This document shows positions 10,563-22,457 of a DNA stretch of 64,000 nt, one piece after another; within the stretch, counting starts at the first letter, position 1; the number at the start of each line of letters is the position of its first letter. Below the pieces are notes generated by a model. It was not told where the DNA came from. It ran no database searches and saw only the letters and a program-made list of their open reading frames with translations. Origin of the DNA: Carposina sasakii (lineage: Eukaryota; Arthropoda; Insecta; Lepidoptera; Carposinidae); contig CP053161.1 in NCBI GenBank assembly GCA_014607495.2, forward strand, positions 4,473,115-4,537,114, read 5' to 3'. The translations under genes and the position numbers were made by a program.

Positions 10563-10924
10563 ACAGATGAACTCTACTATATTGAATTGGAAGTATTTCG
10601 ATAACTCTGCGAAGTTCGCTGTCGCTTCTAAATTGGTTACATCGTCTAAACTCCCAGATTAGAAAAAATTGGCTTATCTTATGCCTTTAAACCGATTTCA
10701 AAAATAAAAGTGTGAAAATAGATTTTTGCCTAGAAACTGAGCTTAATCTGACTGAAATTTCAGGGCATCCGAGTTGAAGACCAGAACAAATGATTATTTA
10801 TTGCAAATGTTTGTTACAAAACTTACACTTTGGTACTAAACAAAAAAAAAACTGGCATAGATTCTTCTGACGCAAACTGCAAATAATAATGCCAAGAACG
10901 CGAGAAGTATATTGGAATTTGCAT

Positions 10925-11150
10925 CCTGTGCCGATGCGGGGCTTCACTAGAATACATCAGCTTCTTCTTCCGTACATGTCGAAAGAGTCGACTAAGGAAC
11001 TAGGGCATTCTCTCAGGCGATGACTTAGCATCTTGTCACAGATTTCATCTGACCCCGCCATGCTAAACGTGTCTGGGGATTCTCCTATATGATCCTGCAG
11101 TTCTGACTACCCCACTTTTGGGAACACATCAGTGTGTATTGTAAGTACAT
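10925..11150 (+). repeat. B repeat
   Basis: GATGCGGGGCTTCACTAGAA, CATGTCGAAAGAGTCGACTA, GGGCATTCTCTCAGGCGATG, GATCCTGCAGTTCTGACTAC and GTGTGTATTGTAAGTA, in the usual B order. Confidence 0.75.
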
Positions 11151-11163
11151 GTTTAATATAGTA

Positions 11164-11429
11164 CTTCTTCTTCTTCTTCAGCCTATTGCAGTCCACTGCT
11201 GGACGTAGGCCTCCCCCAGGGCACGCCACAAGGCTACTGCCACAGGGGGGTTATGCCCATAGTCACCACGCTGGGCAGGCGAGTTGGTGACCGCAGTGTG
11301 ATTTTCGGACTATGTTATCAGTACGGGAGGCGCTGCTGCCCACCTCCCGGAAACCCTTAATCGCCTCGTACGATACCCACGGGCAGGCAGGGGTACAAAC
11401 TCTACTCTGCCGGCACCACGCGGCTAACA
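11164..11429 (-). mobile_element. RTE-like LINE 3' end
   Basis: Reverse-oriented copy of the element at 2053-2314 with an (AAG)n tail, seen here as CTTCTTCTTCTTC. On the element strand the last codons again read like ALGEAYVQQWTAIG. Truncated near CCGGCACCACGCGG, the same point as several others, so this is probably a shared short subfamily. Confidence 0.75.
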
Positions 11430-11892
11430 ATATAATACACGTTTACTAAATCACAGCTCCGTTTTATTCTCCTCCTGGATTACATACTCGGAGACAGTGA
11501 GTAATTCCACAACAACTAAATCATTGTGCTGTGCACATAATATAAGCGCTATATTATGTCCACATAATATAAGCACTTTTTCATACATTTTCAAAAATAT
11601 CCGTTTTATTGTAAAGATAAATTGAAATAAGAGAGAAAGCTCAAAATAGATTCGAATCCATGACCTGTGCTATTGAAATTGTTGTCATGGGCGACAGTGT
11701 TGCTATTAATGACTTTCACTGAAATTAGAACTTTCGCCGAGAATATCAGAAAAATTATATTGTAAAGATTGTGAAAGTTTAGATTATGTGTGTGTGAAGA
11801 TGTTTACATGGTTGTTAGTCTTCCACAAAAAATACTAAACTCTAGGTAAATAGCAACCCTAACGTTGGATTTCAAAATTATGATTATTTTAA

Positions 11893-12000
11893 TTCCTATA
11901 CCCTCAAAATTGGTCAGAAGTGGCACCATGTGGTTCTATCGGCCCTTGGTGCTCTGCCTACCCCTTAAGGGATATAGGCGTGATTATATGTATGTATTAA
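11893..12000 (+). repeat. A repeat, 3' part
   Basis: TTCCTATACCCTCAAAATTG, GTGGCACCATGTGGTTCTAT, CTGCCTACCCCTTAAGGGAT and GTGATTATATGTATGTAT. Confidence 0.7.
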
Positions 12001-12561
12001 TTTCTTATATTATTATTATTTTATGATTTTAATGATATGATATGGGTTGTACCTGAAATAAAGATTATTATTATTATACTATATAGCGTCCCGTTCGTGA
12101 CAAAGGTCGTTGTTATCAAAGATGGCTTCCAATTGACTGAGGGATTGGATAATGACGTCTATGGGGACCTCCTTACGGTAAAAGCTTTATGGAATATAGG
12201 AAATAGGTAATTTTCGAAAACAACAAAACTATCTACTATAGAAAAAGGTCACTATGTTCACCATAAGTATTAGTATACTTACAGGTTGTATTTTAAACAA
12301 AATTCTATAAATACAGCCCAATTACAGGGTTAATTTTAAAACATCAATAACCTCGCAAGAATAGGTAGCTACCATCATAAACAACAACATTTGTTCTACG
12401 AGTTTTGATAATTTGTCACATTTTACTTTCATACTAAAATAAATATCTATTTAATATTACCTCTGAATGTTCTTAAGTCTGTACATAATACTGAGGCGCG
12501 CGTGATCGCGGGCGTCAACCTTTTCGTATACCTACGAATGGAACATAGACTTACAAATGTC

Positions 12562-12720
12562 ACCCGATAGTATGGAGAATTTTTAAATATGTCAGGAATT
12601 TTCATACAATCTTGAAAAATAAACATGAGATTTCGAGTCTCAAATTTTGTGGATAGGTTCTCTACAGTGGGCTATTTACATAGCTTTTCGCTTAACATAC
12701 CCTTTTTGTCACACCCTGTA
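12562..12720. mobile_element. M1 MITE, right half
   Basis: Aligns with the right half of 13921-14185 (ACATGAGATTTCGAGTCTCA, GTGGGCTATTTACATAGC, CATACCCTTTTTGTCACACC and CTGTA). The left arm is missing. Confidence 0.7.
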
Positions 12721-12821
12721 CTTCACATGATAGAGAAATAGATAGAGATACAGAAATAAGTTGTCAATGCTAACATTGAATATTTTTTACTGACACAACC
12801 AGGCACCCAAGAACATACATA

Positions 12822-12929
12822 ATGCATATCTGTCGCCGTTTTGATAAATGTGACTGTGAGATCTCCTTTATGATCGCGCGTTTCTGGCTACCCAATTTAG
12901 GGACCGCAGACGTATATATATGTATGTAT
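12822..12929 (+). repeat. B repeat, 3' end
   Basis: GTGACTGTGAGATCTCCTTT, CTGGCTACCCAATTTAGGGA and TATATATATGTATGTA. Confidence 0.55.
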
Positions 12930-12974
12930 AATGCAATATAGACGAAGGGTAATTGGAATATTACAGTATAAGTA

Positions 12975-13150
12975 CTAAAAAATAACGTTGCCAAAAACTT
13001 TATGTAAAAGAGATGGTCAAATTCGTCATCCGAGTTAATTGACCCGATAGCTCAGTTGGTTAGAGCAAAAGCACGCAAGAGTATGCAAGAGGTCGTGAGT
13101 TCAAATCTCACTCGGGTGAAAATTTTTCTAACTTTCTTAATAATATTTAT
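12975..13150 (+). mobile_element. S1 tRNA-derived SINE
   Basis: Leader with AATAACGTTGCC and AAAAGAGATGGTCAAATTCG, then a tRNA-like part: A box in GACCCGATAGCTCAGTTGGT and B box in GTGAGTTCAAATCTCACTCG. Followed by the S1 tail (TTTCTTAATAATATT). The anticodon arm is altered and the tail is SINE-like, so it is not called a tRNA gene. Confidence 0.75.
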
Positions 13151-13547
13151 AGTATACTCGTAAGTACTCTTAAATCTCATTGGCATGAAATGAGAAATGA
13201 GTGAATACGAATAGAATAGTAGGCAACTAAAACGCTTACACACCGACAAATAACTTCTTACAGGCCAATTCGACCAGTAGAAACACCAGCTACTCCCCGG
13301 CATGGTGTCCTAGTGTAATAGAGCCTTAAAGCCCCAGGATTCTGTTTCAGATTAAAATTTCTGGCACCGGAGTGTAATGAAAGTGGTGTGCGCCATTAGG
13401 TACGGCTAGGGCTGTCGGCCATTACTTATTACTCGACCCTGACTCACCAACACTAACGTATTTATAAACCAGTGGTTATACTAATCTATCACTCTAAATT
13501 TTGCCCTTGTCGATCACTCTGTTTTATATGACATAAGAGATTGTCAC

Positions 13548-13622
13548 GACTCAGGTGACATGCACGGTAGGTGATGCAGCTGATGATGTATTCTAGTGAA
13601 ACCCCGCATCAGTGCAAGATCG
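13548..13622 (-). repeat. B repeat, 5' part
   Basis: Reverse-strand match: GATGCAGCTGATG, GTATTCTAGTGAAACCCCGC and ATCAGTGCA. Confidence 0.55.
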
Positions 13623-13920
13623 CAACCTTGGAAGCATCAAATAGCTAAATAGTGATAGTTTCACACTAACCGATGTTACGATTATTTTTATTACATGATC
13701 AGAAATTTTAATGCTAAAAGTGGCTATAAGATGTCTTTATAACAAAGGTTTAATAAACATTAGAATTACTTGTGTAAATTTTCCCTCATAATTAGGTAGG
13801 TTAGGTCTTATTGTAAGGCCTAGATGTCTGGAAAAGGTTGACGATTGCGTGCAAAATAGGTAGGTGCAAGTATGGAATGTAGGTAATATAGTCAATTTCG
13901 CGATCCTGCAGTTTTGACTA

Positions 13921-14185
13921 TACAGGGTGTAACAAAAAGGGTATGTTAAGCGAAAAGCTACGTAAATAGCCCACTATAGAGAACCTATTTCCAAAATTTG
14001 AGACTCGAAATCACATGTTTATTTTTCAAGATTGTATGAAAATTCCTAAGATATTTAAAAATTCTCCATACTATCGGGAAAAATAAACATGTGATTTCGA
14101 GTCTCAAATTTTGTGGATAGGTTCTCTACAGTGGGCTATTTACGTATTTACGTCGCTTAACATACCCTTTTTGTTACATCCTGTA
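13921..14185. mobile_element. M1 palindromic MITE, complete
   Basis: Bounded by TACAGGGTGTAACAAAAAGG and the inverse ...TTTTTGTTACATCCTGTA. The two halves are inverted copies: ACTCGAAATCACATGTTTAT on the left and ATAAACATGTGATTTCGAGT on the right. About 265 bp. TA at both ends suits a TA-duplicating (mariner/Tc1-like) mover; that assignment is inference. Confidence 0.85.
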
Positions 14186-14299
14186 TAAGGAACGCAGTTG
14201 TGTACATTATTGTGTGTAGGTATGTAGGTACAACATATGTTATGTACCTACGATCTATATCGACAATATTGTGAATATTTGTTTAAGTATCGTAAGACG

Positions 14300-14764
14300 A
14301 TCTATTCCGGTCCGATCCTTTAAACTAATCCCTTTTTACTTTAAATCCACAACAAATTCCGGTCTGATACCAAAACAATTTTTAGATTCCGGTCTGATCC
14401 CGTGGAGTTATTTTTTTATGTGTAAGGTCAGAAAATAAAATAAGAAATAAAAGAATGAAAATTATATATGTTGTTTTATTGAAGAACGACAAAGTTAAGA
14501 AAAATTAAAATAAGAACTAGTAAAATAATCTCGATCTCTTAGTAAAAATCAACAATCATTCGAAGAACAATATTGTATGTGTACTGTTTTACTTGCTAAC
14601 AGTACTAAAAAAATAATTGAGAAGACATACGGGATCAGAACGGAATACAAAATTAATAAAATATTCATCTGATCCCGCGACGGGATCGAATAGGAATAAA
14701 GTTATAAAATTAAATAAAATGTATCCTTTGCGGGTTCACTTGCTGGGATCGGAACGGAATAGAT
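14300..14764. mobile_element. AT-rich foldback element with repeated TTCCGGTCTGATCCC words
   Basis: 19-bp terminal inverted repeats, ATCTATTCCGGTCCGATCC at 14300-14318 and its inverse with one mismatch at 14746-14764. A related word (ATTCCGGTCTGATCC) recurs near 14355 and 14386, and in reverse near 14628 and 14670-14695. The middle is over 75% A/T by eye and non-coding. I do not recognise the family. Confidence 0.7.
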
Positions 14765-16786
14765 ACGTAATACAAGGATTATAAATAAAATGTAATTCAT
14801 TAACAAATTAACAACGAGTGCTTGAATAAAGAAGTATCAATCTATAGGTACATTTTAAAACATATAATTTAATATCAGGTATGCCCTTGATTACGAAATA
14901 TATCAATTCAACGTGAATGTCACTATTTAGGTTAAAAGGTTCATCAATAAGCCGCTTCGGTGACCTAGGTACACAGACAGACTACCTAATGGACTAATTT
15001 CAGAATAAATTGTCCACCCAGGGACTTGGTCACTGGACAGTCACAAAATTTACAACATAATGAATAAAACCTAGTCCCACACTCAAGTAAAGTAATTACT
15101 TAAGTAACGATTTTAATTTTGTAGAATAGTTAAGAAGTCTTAAAGATATTTTGTCATGTCAACGACTACCTATAGAATAAGATGAAGTATTCTCGTAGAA
15201 GAACGTTACACCCAGGTAGAAATTACTTAGCAACATGAACGTATAAAGAACAACGGACGTATGCTGTCACTGCACAGATTGAAGCACCGAAATGGCGGCG
15301 CGTTGGGCATGTGTGCGTATTTTCTAGTAGGCGCCGAGCTTACTATGGTATGTATGTGTGTGTGAATAAAGCGTCAATACACATCCCTACTCCATTGAAT
15401 ATCGTTGCCGAGCTTACTGTGAATGCTTCACTCTGTGCAGTCACAATACTCTGTCCGTTATTCTTTATACGTTCATGCTTAGCAATGAATAATTACTTCT
15501 TTTTAGATACGGGCGTTAATACCTATCAAGTTGCTAGCAAATACGAGAATTGCGAATTTAACTTACTCAAAAAGCAGAACTCGTACAATTTGGACCCTTA
15601 CCTGTAAAAAATAAAGATGTTTGTAAGATAATACACTATTTATGTTTTTGCTATCTAGTGTCTAAGTTTATTTAAAACGAAATGTAACATACTTCACTCA
15701 AATAAAAAAATTAAAAAAAAATTATTTATTTATTACTCAGGTTATACACAGTTGTATTTTAACACTTAGTCTCGGTGGCATGTTTAATCTGTTAAAAAAC
15801 AGTAAAACCAGATTTATTAATCTGCTCATAATTTAAATCTAGGATAAAGCATAAAAGCACATATGGACTTTAGTATCAAAACCAATTAAAACCAAGAACA
15901 TCTAAATATTTACCTATAAGTATATGTCGCAATTGCAAGACAGACCTTTGACGCCTATGATATACCTACTATCGACCGCCCACGACTTTATCCCAGTAAA
16001 TTATAGAATTCCCACTTATTTTCATTCCCGTGGAAATTTCGGGAAACAAAAGAAAGCCACGGTCTAAAACTCACATTTTTAGCTTCAGTAGATTTGCCTC
16101 GGCGTTGATGAATCAGTCAAGTTACTTCATATTATAGACCATTTTAGATTCACCTTTTATAACCAAACAAATAATAACTACAGACTGGAGGTAAATGAAT
16201 TGGTTACCATGTAGCTAATGAAACGATAACGTAATGAGATGTCCCCTGGTACATGTCAGGGTCGCCGCAACCACTGACGTGGTCGACTGAGGTTGTGGTC
16301 GACTGTGGTTGCCAGATTTATATACGTCTGGGATCATGTGGTTTGGTTAGTTAGGAACTTAGCTTAAGGCGTAGTAGGTAGGTAGGTACTATGTATTAGT
16401 ATTCTGTGCTTCAAGCAAAGGGTTCTTCTATTTATTAGTAATTATTAATATTTTTTTAATTCAAGCATTTTCACAAGATATTTCCGTATAAAGATGGTGA
16501 AAAGATTCAAATTACACAATTTATATTTTAAACAACACCCTTTCTTGACTGTCGAGTTAAAATATTTATAAATAGTGATATTATTCTGATAAAGAATGTA
16601 ATTTAACGCGGGTAGACTACATGAGCTTTCGCAATGTTTAACGTTATTCTTTTATACGCATTTAGCCGATGTTTTGTTTTATTGTTTATTAATTTTCAAC
16701 AATATTATTTAGATAAAGCTAGATTATCTCACACTTCACCTTGGTAGGCATCTAAACAAAATTGACTTTACATTCTGAATAAAAAT
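14765..16786. other. about 2 kb spacer, no gene seen
   Basis: No repeat shared with the rest of the window was recognised. An open frame of 98 codons at 15311-15607 ends shortly before AATAAA at about 15609. It shows no signal peptide, membrane pattern or known motif, so it is not called a gene. Confidence 0.45.
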
Positions 16787-16925
16787 CATCACTCAATTGA
16801 AACTTAACTACTGGAAGTGGCATAATGCCTTATCTGAAGAAAATTTTGGAAACACACACACACACACACACACATACACGCATGTCACTTCCAGTTCAAT
16901 AACTTTCAATGAGTGATTATGACTA
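16787..16925. repeat. hairpin with (CA)n loop
   Basis: Arms ATCATCACTCAATTGAAAC...ACTGGAAGTGGCA and the inverse TGTCACTTCCAGTTCAATAA...CAATGAGTGATTATG pair imperfectly over about 40 nt. The loop holds a pure (CA)n run at about 16854-16874. Probably a short MITE carrying a microsatellite. Confidence 0.7.
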
Positions 16926-18214
16926 TGAACTGTCAAAAAAGATAGCCAATACGGGGGCAGATAAGCACGAGAATAAATTTAAAGATGGCCGCCAACAGCT
17001 GTGCGTCGACATATATTATAAACTCGTAAACTATGCACTTTATTGCACATCTAATATAATAACAAACGGCAAACAATAACGACAAAAGCACGCAGCTGCA
17101 TGCTTAAAAGATACGTGAATACACCGTTCCACGCCGATTTGGAAACGATGACAATGGCTGCCATCATTCTTTAACATCTAACATCCAATTGCAATACACT
17201 CGAGAGGAAATTCGAAGATTTTAGATAAAACTTTTGTTTAAATCTCTAACATTGACATTACAGTATAGTCGCAACCTAATAATAATTACGTAGAGGCAGT
17301 CGCAACAAAGCATTATAAGACTTTAAGTCGTTATTGGACTGGTTTCGAAGGTAAGCGTAGCATTATTTGGAAGTACGATCCAAGCAGATTCAAGTTCGGT
17401 TTCGAATGCAGAGCGCAGAGTCCCTTCAAAAACCCTTTGAAATCCCAAACTTTAAATACCACCTCAAAATTAAACATCCCCAGCAAAACCCATAAACGAA
17501 TACTAGTCAATGATAAATTGCAGGATCCGAAAGCGTGAGCCGTACGATTGTCACGCGCCCAATTTATCGATGCGCACCACATGAATTCGAACAATAATTT
17601 TCCAATATATCACGCGAATTATTCGATAGACAGTGGCGACACCGCGATAGGCCGGCGTATTTTGTCCAAATGTCATGGTTACGCTCGTAAATTTCGCCTG
17701 CAGTCATATAATTCGCTCCGAATAATAATAATTGTAAATGAAACATTAAAGCGCATCACTATAGTAATTGTTAATGCTAAAATATGTTACAGCGACGCCA
17801 TGTTTGCAATGTGAATGTTTATTAAAGATATTATTTTATATATTTGTGTTGGCAATATCGATTTTGGCTAATATTCAGGTTTATTTGATTTTATTGTTGG
17901 TCAACTAGTAATTTTGAGTATTAACCTACTTACTTATTGATTTGAAACATTTTGCGCATTATTGCATTTCAAAACTCATGGCCGTTCCATTATCACGACA
18001 TATAGCAATTTCTTCATTTTCTAGCAGGCTAGGGAACTTTTAATTAGTAAAACTTACATAAAAACATAGATATAGATTCTAAACTTGCTACTTTAACGCT
18101 AGGATTTAATCTTTACGATAACGTGCTTCCTTGAACTTTACCAGCATTAGTCAAGCTAGTTTTAAATCAAAGATGGCGTCGTAGAAGGATTTAACCTGCT
18201 ATTGCCAGTGTCAA
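16926..18214. other. spacer, no gene seen
   Basis: Overlapping open frames of 60-88 codons on both strands at 17331-17814 have no recognisable domain, and neither strand is favoured. No shared repeat was recognised. Confidence 0.45.
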
Positions 18215-18362
18215 GAGTAGATACCCTAAACCGACGAGCGTGCAAGAAGAATATCATGAAAGTAGATGAAGCGAAAGAGGTGTGTCAGGATCGTAGCAAA
18301 TGGAGATCCGTGATCCCTGGTTACCCCTCCGGGAAAGAGGCGTGATTTATGTATGTATGTAT
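18215..18362 (+). mobile_element. C repeat, LINE ORF2 C-terminal end
   Basis: Near-identical to 10062-10210: GTAGATGAAGCGAAAGAGGT, GTCAGGATCGTAGCAAATGG and CGGGAAAGAGGCGTGATTTA, then a TATG tail. The C-terminal frame ends at the same stop. Confidence 0.7.
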
Positions 18363-18900
18363 ATATTACTTGTCAAATGCCTTTTTTACTAGAGATTTGA
18401 CACAATTTTTCATCGTTGATTAGTCTTCAAAAAACTTATGGTGTAATAACACACGCTTATTTCTATATATTTCTAAGTATTTACATAAAACGTAGTGAGA
18501 AGAAGTACCATTATACTCTACATAATTTAGAGATGTATGTGCTTGTGTACCGGTAGCTTTATATCTACAGGATGTGTTCGAAAACACAAGCATCGTCGAT
18601 TTTATTAATGCGATATACAAACGGAAGCAGAGCGACTTTAGGGGACTTTGTTTATATTGTAACCAACGCGACGGAGATATTTCAATAACAGATATTGGCG
18701 AGTAATGTAAACATACATTACGATAATGGTTATGTCTGGTTATATTTCATATCGTGCGGTATAATACATGATGATTTGTTCGTTTAGGTAAACAAAGCTT
18801 TATTCAGATACTTGATATTTCCCGTGACTCTGTCTGCAGATATAAAGGAAGTTGTAGATTTCATTTGAATTTATTCTATGATACCTAGCAAAAAGTTACA

Positions 18901-19065
18901 TACATATAATCACGCCTTTATCCCTTACGGGGTAGGCAGACCACCAAGGGCCGATAGAACCACATGGTGCCACTTCTGACCAATTTTAAGGGTATAGTTG
19001 AGATGTACAAGTTCGGTTAGTAGTGACAGACGGTCAGCCCATCGCCTACAAAACACCAAGACCCA
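18901..19065 (-). repeat. A repeat
   Basis: Reverse copy, with ATACATATAATCACGCCTTT, ATCCCTTACGGGGTAGGCAG and GGTGCCACTTCTGACCAATT. Ends near ACACCAAGACCC. Confidence 0.75.
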
Positions 19066-19274
19066 AAAAGCAAAAAGTTTGAGAGGGAAAAAAAGATACA
19101 TAACAGTAACTTTAAAGCAAGATTAAGTTAAAATAGAATTATTCAAAACATAAAACTACTCGGAAGAAAATCGATGAACATAATTGTATTGTAAGAGTTT
19201 GCAACACATGATAAACCGCGGGGGCGGACTCATAAAAATCATACATACAAATATGTATATTCACACGGCCAGAT

Positions 19275-19405
19275 GTAATAGCTAAGTGACCAGTTTCTAG
19301 CTCGTCACCTGAGAGAACACTCCAAACTTGTTTTACTCGACTCTCACGAAATGCACGGAAGGAGATGCATCTTATGTATTCTAAAGAAAACCCCGACATG
19401 AAGAG
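19275..19405 (-). repeat. B repeat, 5' part
   Basis: CTCGACTCTCACGAAATGCA, CGGAAGGAGATGCATCTTAT and GTATTCTAAAGAAAACCCCG match the head of B in reverse. A 132-codon open frame crossing this piece is therefore repeat-derived and not listed as a gene. Confidence 0.6.
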
Positions 19406-19756
19406 AAACAATTGTTCAAATCCACCAAACGCTGGGACAATATCAGCGTTGCGCTGTAGCCGTGGCCTGTCACCTCGTAAATTAGCGCGCACAATACTCG
19501 CCACAGCATTAGCATAATAAAAAGGGCGCACACTCACACGGCGGCCATAAATAAGGTTTTATAGTCATCGCTCTAATGCGCACAAAAATGTCGTCGGGGG
19601 ACTTCAGGGAGTCGGGGGGGACAATGTCGGAGTTTGAGCATCCTGTATGTAACAGTTTGAATGACGCTTGAATTGGTTTTTGTTCACACCTCTTCTATGG
19701 CGCTAAAACAAAGCGGTAGAGCTTATTTTTAGAGTCGGTCTTTTTGGCAGTTAATT

Positions 19757-19880
19757 GATGGGTCCTGCGGGGCTTCACTAGAATACATCAGCTGCATCTA
19801 CTTTTTGCAATGTCGTAAGTGACGACTAAGGAACTCGGGCACATTCTCAAGCGATAAGCTAGCAACTCAAGCTAGCATCA
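19757..19880 (+). repeat. B repeat, 5' half
   Basis: CGGGGCTTCACTAGAATACA, TCAGCTGCATCTAC, CGACTAAGGAACTCGGGCAC and AAGCGATAAGCTAGCAAC. The 3' end is lost. Confidence 0.65.
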
Positions 19881-20417
19881 TTTACTGAGCAGACTGCACC
19901 ACATTCAAACCTAAATGGTTTAAGTGGTGTTCCTGTTTCTTACACCTATGTAATGATTGTAAAAAAAAAAAAAAACTCTGAAAGTTGACTGTATGTATGT
20001 ACTCAACTACAATACAATGAATTCTGGCACTTAAATTAATATCGCGATGTAATTTTGTATGTCGAAGCCAAAAAGTAACTTAATTAAACAGATAAAATCA
20101 CCAATAACTCAATGAAACATGGATGAAAATTCAATTATAGCGAAATTACTGAGAAATTCTAACCTATTTTACATAAATTTGCCACACAAAAATTCTCGTG
20201 GTGAAATTTGGAGTTAATATTACCGTACTAGGTATAAATGTATTATTAAGTAGACACTAGCGCCATTCCTAACTTTATAGATGTATGTAAACATCATGAA
20301 GGTAACACAAAAGAGAAATGCGATAACCGTGCATCCACAGAGCTTAAAGATAAAAGTTTTCAAATGTTACTTAGCAACATCCTAGGTACAATCTTGTACA
20401 ATCCATATCAATATACA

Positions 20418-20638
20418 TATAATAAAATTGTAACGGATCGATGTTTGTGCACGCTAATCTCAAAAACGGCTGGACCGATTTCGATGCAGTTTTTAGGAAT
20501 ATATTGTGACAGGTCCCACTTAACATATAGGCTACTAGGCTAGGCGTTTTTATCCCGGGAAAACGTTTTTATCCCGGATAATTTTAACATTTTTTTTTTC
20601 TGCAGTCCACGCAGACGGAGTCGCGGGCGTCCACTAGT
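20418..20638 (+). mobile_element. Helitron-like element, CTAGT end
   Basis: Starts near ATACATATAATAAAATTGTA, then ACGGCTGGACCGATTTCGAT, TAACATATAGGCTACT and the 3' end AGTCGCGGGCGTCCACTAGT. Same family as 48427-48631. Confidence 0.8.
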
Positions 20639-21058
20639 ACATTAATATGGACGCGATGACTAAAAATTAACAAACAGTAACAGAAGGCAAAATTTTTACG
20701 CCATGTTACTTAAGCAAGGGTCAGTTTACACCAAGCCGCGACGCTGCGCGCATATTTTTAATTTTATATGTATAAGTACTACACGAAAAGAGGTAAAGCT
20801 GTGTTGAGCACCGCATTCTAAATTCTCACGATGAAAATTAAATGTGTACCTTTTATTATCTATAATATTTTGAGTCGCTCTATTAAAATGCGCAATGTCG
20901 CGTCTTGTTGTGAACTAACCCATGAACTAACCCTAATATTACACAATAGTAGTGTCGCAATCACCGAACTCTACTCTACTAGTCTAGGAGACGTCATCTG
21001 AGCAATGTCAAATGTTTGCCTTGCTGTTTGCTTTGCTAACTGTTAAAAAAATGTAACT

Positions 21059-21223
21059 AACCCTTCCGTGCTATGTAACAGTTTTTCCCGTAGTTAGTCT
21101 ACCCATCCGCGCTATGTAACAGTTTTTCCCGTAGCTAGTCTACCCTTCCGCGCTATGTAACAGTTTTTCCCGTAGCTAGTCTACCCAACCACGCAATGTA
21201 ATAGTTTTTCACGTGACGGTTGT
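21059..21223. repeat. 41-bp minisatellite, about four units
   Basis: Units start at 21061, 21102, 21143 and 21184, an exact 41-bp spacing. Each reads CCCNTCCGCGCTATGTAACA then GTTTTTCCCGTAGCTAGTCT with small changes. The last unit is the most diverged. Confidence 0.9.
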
Positions 21224-21394
21224 TATTCCAACGCCTCCGTGTCCTTCGTTTTTGGTAAACAGGCACTTCTGACATCGACTCCGTTTCAATTTGTTGAAGG
21301 ACGGTCGCTCGGAATTTTCGACGCAATCTATCTTTTTAGGGTCGGAAGAAGCCTTGATTAAAGTTCTTTTTTACAAGTCCCGCCATTACGGCGG

Positions 21395-21565
21395 AAGCTA
21401 TATCTCACGGAGGTTTTGGGTTCAAATCCTGGTAGGTGCAAAGTTTGGAGTGAATATCAATGTTTGTTTCCGAGTCATGGAAGTTTCTATATTATATAGT
21501 TGCTTATTACTCGTACCTGTGATTGCCTTTTTAGGGATTTCAGTGATCTTAATTTTACTAACTTA
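21395..21565 (+). mobile_element. S3 SINE, 5'-truncated
   Basis: Has the B-box region GGGTTCAAATCCTGGTAGGT then GTTTGTTTCCGAGTCATGGA, as in the complete S3 at 41424-41692. The A-box part is absent or degraded. Confidence 0.65.
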
Positions 21566-22099
21566 GTACTAGAGTAATACTGTATTACTAATACATTGAA
21601 AAATATGTGAATATATCATTATCTTTAATAATATATTTCTGGTATACTCGTATAAATGTAATTCTCAATAATCCCACAAGTTCGCATGAATTTCCTCAAC
21701 ATTATTATATATTTTAAACTGTCGGCATCGAAAGCACTAAATCTTATCTCGATGGAGTATTGTGTAAGTTAGGTCTCGCTCTGCTTGGGATCGGTCAATG
21801 CAATCTAGACCGTTCTAGTGTTATCTGGGGCCAGAACCGCGCTCCTGGGGCGATAAGAACGGGTACTAGTCATAGTAAACACAAAAACAACAGTTTAGTT
21901 TTAAGAAAAATTCCATTATTATCATTAAACTAAACTATTGTAAGCTATTGGTTGCTGTCATTTCAGTTAGTTTTTGCGGGTACCAGGGTTTATTAAATGC
22001 GGAGTTAGTACGTGCTTTACTATTGGTATTACAGATAACAAGTACAACGATTTTATTGTCTGTACTTAACTATTTCTGGAAAGAAACCGGCTTTACATA

Positions 22100-22194
22100 C
22101 CTTCTTCTTCAGTCTATTGCAGTCCACTGCGGGACGTTGGCCTCCCCCAGGGCACGCCATAAGGCTACTGCCACGGGGGGGTTTTGCCCGTAGC
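22100..22194 (-). mobile_element. RTE-like LINE 3' end, short
   Basis: CTTCTTCTTCAGTCTATTGC, AGTCCACTGCGGGACGTTGG and GGGGGGTTTTGCCCGTAGCC, reversed. On the element strand it reads as a C-terminus like VALWRALGEANVPQWTAID. It breaks off beside an M1 half. Confidence 0.7.
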
Positions 22195-22200
22195 CATATG

Positions 22201-22382
22201 TCGAAATCACATGTTCATTTTTCCAGATAGTATGTAGAATCCCTAAAAAAAACTCAGGAATGATCATACAATCTTCAAAAATAAACATGTGATTTCGAGT
22301 CTCAAATTTTGGAAATAGGGTCTTTATGGTGGGCCATTTACATAGCTTTTCGCTTAACATACCCTTTTTGTTACACCCTGTA
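22201..22382. mobile_element. M1 MITE, left arm lost
   Basis: TCGAAATCACATGTTCATTT opens the left inner arm, and the right arm runs to CATACCCTTTTTGTTACACC and CTGTA. About 80 bp of the left end are missing where it joins the RTE piece. Confidence 0.7.
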
Positions 22383-22457
22383 TACACACGACTGTATTCC
22401 CAAAGCCACGCTTAGCATATTGGGCCCAGATAGATAATTGACAAGTTAATAGAAAGG

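Noticed and set aside
13040..13122. tRNA-like sequence with A and B boxes
   Set aside because: It has the S1 SINE leader and tail and recurs in several diverged copies, and the anticodon region does not fold cleanly. Called a SINE, not a tRNA gene.
15311..15607. 98-codon frame followed by AATAAA
   Set aside because: No recognisable domain, splice context or promoter. Kept only as a note in the spacer entry.
19139..19537. 132-codon open frame on the minus strand
   Set aside because: It spans a B repeat fragment and has no domain.
22201..22382. Possible small gene or regulatory hairpin
   Set aside because: It is an M1 MITE fragment that matches complete copies elsewhere in the window.
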